6,532 nt of DNA from Terriglobia bacterium (lineage in GTDB: Bacteria; Acidobacteriota; Terriglobia; UBA7540). The position numbers and the translations under genes are program-made. Below, piece by piece: positions 4,446-6,532 of this stretch. Each line of letters starts with the position of its first letter. Position 1 is the stretch's first letter. The notes below the pieces were generated by a model, which did not search any database, was not told the origin of the DNA, and worked only from the letters and a program-made list of their open reading frames with translations. The DNA is taken from assembly GCA_022866195.1 (NCBI GenBank), contig JALHUF010000540.1:1-6532 (forward strand), in the 5' to 3' direction.

Positions 4446-6491
4446 TTGAGCGATCACAAAGTCGAACCGTCGTCAAATGAATTCCTGAGTCAAGCTCAGC
4501 TTGACCAGCTATGCATCAACACGATCCGCTTTCTGTCCGTTGATGCCGTCCAGAAGGCTAACTCCGGCCATCCGGGCATGCCGATGGGCGCGGCGGCGAT
4601 GGCGTACGTTCTCTGGACCCGAGTTCTCAGGTACCACCCCCGCAAGCCCGACTGGCCTAACCGTGACCGGTTCGTCCTTTCGGCTGGTCACGGCTGCATG
4701 CTGTTGTACGGCCTGCTGCACCTGACGGGCTATGAGTTGTCGCTGGACGATCTCAAGCAGTTCCGGCAATGGGGCAGCAAGACGCCGGGGCATCCGGAAT
4801 ACGAACTCTCGTCGGGCATCGAGACCACTACCGGACCTTTGGGCCAAGGGTTCTCGACTGGGGTGGGAATGGCCATCGCCCAGAAGTATCTCGCGGCGCA
4901 TTTCAACCGGCCCGGACATGAGCTGGTTGACTACACCATTTACGGCATCGTGAGCGACGGCGACTTGATGGAGGGAGTGGCCTCAGAAACCGCTTCCCTG
5001 GCGGGTCATCTGGGTCTCGACAACCTCGTTTATCTCTACGACGACAATCACATCAGCATCGAGGGTTCGACCGACCTGGCCTTCACCGAGGATGTGCGCA
5101 AGCGGTTTGAAGCTTATGGTTGGTTTGTTCAAGAGGTTGCGGATGGCAATGACCTCGCGGCCATCGACCGGGCGCTCCGCGCCGCGCGGGCGGAAAAGGC
5201 GCGGCCCTCGCTGATTAAGGTTCGGACTCACATCGCTTACGGAAGTCCGAACAAGCAGGACAGCGCCGAAGCTCACGGCGCTCCTTTGGGCGAAGAAGAA
5301 GTAAAGCTGACCAAGCAGAATCTTGGCTGGCCCGTGGAGCCCGCGTTCCATATCCCAGAGGAAGCGCTGGCCCATTTTCGCCGGGCCATCGCGCAGGGCG
5401 AGCGCGCGGAGGCTGAATGGCAAGAGCGCTTGGCGGCTTACCGGCAGGCATTCCCCCAGTTGGCTGCCGAATGGGATCGCTATGTGCGCCGTGAACTCCC
5501 CGAAGGGTGGGCAACGCGAATCCCCACCTTCCAGCCATCCGACGGCCCCATGGCTACGCGCCAGGCTTCGGGCAAGGTGCTGAACGCGATTGCTCCTGCG
5601 CTGCCACTCCTCCTGGGCGGCTCGGCCGACTTGGCGCCTTCGAACAACACCTATCTGAAAGGTCTGGGAGATTTCAGCCGGGGGAACTACGGCGCGCGCA
5701 ATTTCCACTTTGGCGTGCGCGAGCACGCCATGGGAGCCATCCTGAACGGAATGGCCTTGAGCGGATTGCTGCCTTACGGCGGAACGTTCCTGATTTTCTC
5801 CGACTACGCGCGCCCCGCGCTGCGGCTGGCGGCAATGATGGGAGCGCACTCCATTTTCATCTTTACCCACGACAGCATTTTTCTGGGGGAAGACGGCCCC
5901 ACCCATCAGCCCGTCGAGCATCTGCCGGCGCTGCGCGCCATTCCGAACCTGAGCGTGATTCGCCCCGCGGACGCCAATGAAACCGCGGTGGCCTGGCGAG
6001 TGGCGATCGAGCGCCGCAACGGTCCCGTGGCTCTGGCCCTGACCCGTCAGGGGCTGCCCGTGATTGATCGCAGCAAATACGCCTCGGCGGAGGGATTAAC
6101 GCGTGGTGGGTACGTTCTGGCGGATGCGCGGAGGAAAGCGCCAGAAATCATTCTTATTGCTTCTGGCTCGGAAGTCCCGGTAGCCTTGGAGGCCTGCGAG
6201 AAGTTGACGGCGGAGGGAATTGCCGCGCGTGTTGTCAGTCTGCCGTCCTGGGATATCTTCGAGCAGCAGTCGCAGGAATACAAGGACGAAGTCCTGCCGC
6301 CGGGCGTCGCGGCGCGCCTGGCGATTGAGGCCGCCGTGCCGTTGGGCTGGGAACGCTACGTGGGCACGAAGGGAGCGGTGATTGGCATGACGCGCTTTGG
6401 CGCCTCGGCGCCGTACAAAGTTTTGGCCGAAAAGTTTGGCTTTACCGCAGCGAACGTTCTGCGGCGCGCCCGGGAACTCCTGGGTCGCTAG
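4446..6491 (+). CDS. tkt: Transketolase (681 aa)
   Basis: Thiamine-diphosphate enzyme of the non-oxidative pentose phosphate pathway: it moves two-carbon units between ketose and aldose phosphates in the cytoplasm. Three domains are complete. The diphosphate-binding domain has SGHPG (40-44), AGHG (80-83), TPGHPE (113-118), TTGPLGQG (128-135) and the cofactor motif SDGDLMEG...YDDN (170-177, 198-201), with Asp171 and Asn201 as Mg ligands; Ser170 stands where E. coli has Gly, a variant seen in actinobacterial transketolases too. HGAPLG (278-282) follows. The pyrimidine domain has [10 protein letters not shown] (391-400), FGVREHAMG (422-430) with catalytic Glu426, [20 protein letters not shown] (474-493) and TRQGLPV (533-539). 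The C-terminal domain has [10 protein letters not shown] (572-581) and ends with LLGR. Length is usual for the family (about 660-690). The start is TTG, supported by GGAGG. With gnd it completes both arms of the pathway in this locus. Confidence 0.97.
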   Translation: MSDHKVEPSSNEFLSQAQLDQLCINTIRFLSVDAVQKANSGHPGMPMGAAAMAYVLWTRVLRYHPRKPDWPNRDRFVLSAGHGCMLLYGLLHLTGYELSLDDLKQFRQWGSKTPGHPEYELSSGIETTTGPLGQGFSTGVGMAIAQKYLAAHFNRPGHELVDYTIYGIVSDGDLMEGVASETASLAGHLGLDNLVYLYDDNHISIEGSTDLAFTEDVRKRFEAYGWFVQEVADGNDLAAIDRALRAARAEKARPSLIKVRTHIAYGSPNKQDSAEAHGAPLGEEEVKLTKQNLGWPVEPAFHIPEEALAHFRRAIAQGERAEAEWQERLAAYRQAFPQLAAEWDRYVRRELPEGWATRIPTFQPSDGPMATRQASGKVLNAIAPALPLLLGGSADLAPSNNTYLKGLGDFSRGNYGARNFHFGVREHAMGAILNGMALSGLLPYGGTFLIFSDYARPALRLAAMMGAHSIFIFTHDSIFLGEDGPTHQPVEHLPALRAIPNLSVIRPADANETAVAWRVAIERRNGPVALALTRQGLPVIDRSKYASAEGLTRGGYVLADARRKAPEIILIASGSEVPVALEACEKLTAEGIAARVVSLPSWDIFEQQSQEYKDEVLPPGVAARLAIEAAVPLGWERYVGTKGAVIGMTRFGASAPYKVLAEKFGFTAANVLRRARELLGR

Positions 6492-6526
6492 GCGTTCTGG
6501 AACTGCCATTCGGCGTACTTGACTTG

Positions 6527-6532
6527 CAGGAG
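6527..6532 (+). promoter_or_regulatory. Possible ribosome-binding site of a following gene
   Basis: The window ends with CAGGAG, 35 bases after the tkt stop. This would suit a co-transcribed downstream gene starting just outside the window; the start itself cannot be seen. Confidence 0.3.

Noticed and set aside
4953..4961. Ser-Asp-Gly instead of Gly-Asp-Gly at the transketolase cofactor motif
   Set aside because: The Mg-binding Asp and Asn are present, and Ser at this place is a known natural variant, for example in mycobacterial transketolase. Not unusual.
4983..5921. Long open frame (312 codons) on the minus strand inside tkt
   Set aside because: It lies wholly within the well-conserved transketolase, has no recognisable domain, and is the kind of antisense frame expected in GC-rich coding DNA.
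1..6532. CRISPR array, tRNA, rRNA, riboswitch, IS element
   Set aside because: No regularly spaced repeats, cloverleaf, rRNA-like core, recognisable riboswitch core or transposase with terminal inverted repeats was seen on either strand by eye.

Overview
The window reads as chromosomal DNA of a GC-rich free-living bacterium. The mix of genes (a CsbD-like stress protein, a secreted SYLF protein, an aromatic-rich secreted protein of a type I associate with Acidobacteriota, and carbohydrate genes) makes Acidobacteriota my best guess. That assignment is inference from gene style only; no rRNA or tRNA is present to settle it. Genes are compactly spaced, all five AT-poor coding regions look intact, and there is no phage, IS, CRISPR or RNA gene.

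Left part, minus strand (1-2200): the 5' end of a PfkB-family sugar kinase (2-keto-3-deoxygluconate kinase-like, cut by the window edge), then a short relic of the 3' end of a 6-phosphogluconate dehydrogenase gene, an orphan HicB-like gene with a GTG start, a probable terminator, and a full-length 6-phosphogluconate dehydrogenase (gnd). The relic and the true gnd end flank hicB as diverged direct repeats, as expected if a small piece of DNA inserted at, or recombined into, the end of gnd. The NADP-phosphate-binding Asn-Arg-Ser of E. coli Gnd is replaced by Asp-Ala-Asp, which suggests an NAD-using enzyme.

Middle part, plus strand (2288-4166): a CsbD-like gene, a secreted SYLF-domain gene, and a secreted Gln/Lys-rich protein with an aromatic C-terminal domain. 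An 82-87 base block spanning the promoter and first codons of csbD recurs 1.2 kb later just ahead of the third gene, at about 87% identity. This looks like a duplicated regulatory module that could place the stress and envelope genes under common control.

Right part, plus strand (4446-6491): a complete transketolase with a TTG start and a clear ribosome-binding site. The window ends on a possible ribosome-binding site for a further gene. Gnd and transketolase are the oxidative and non-oxidative arms of the pentose phosphate pathway, and the kinase adds sugar-acid metabolism, so both flanks deal with pentose/gluconate carbon flow while the centre is a stress/envelope insert.
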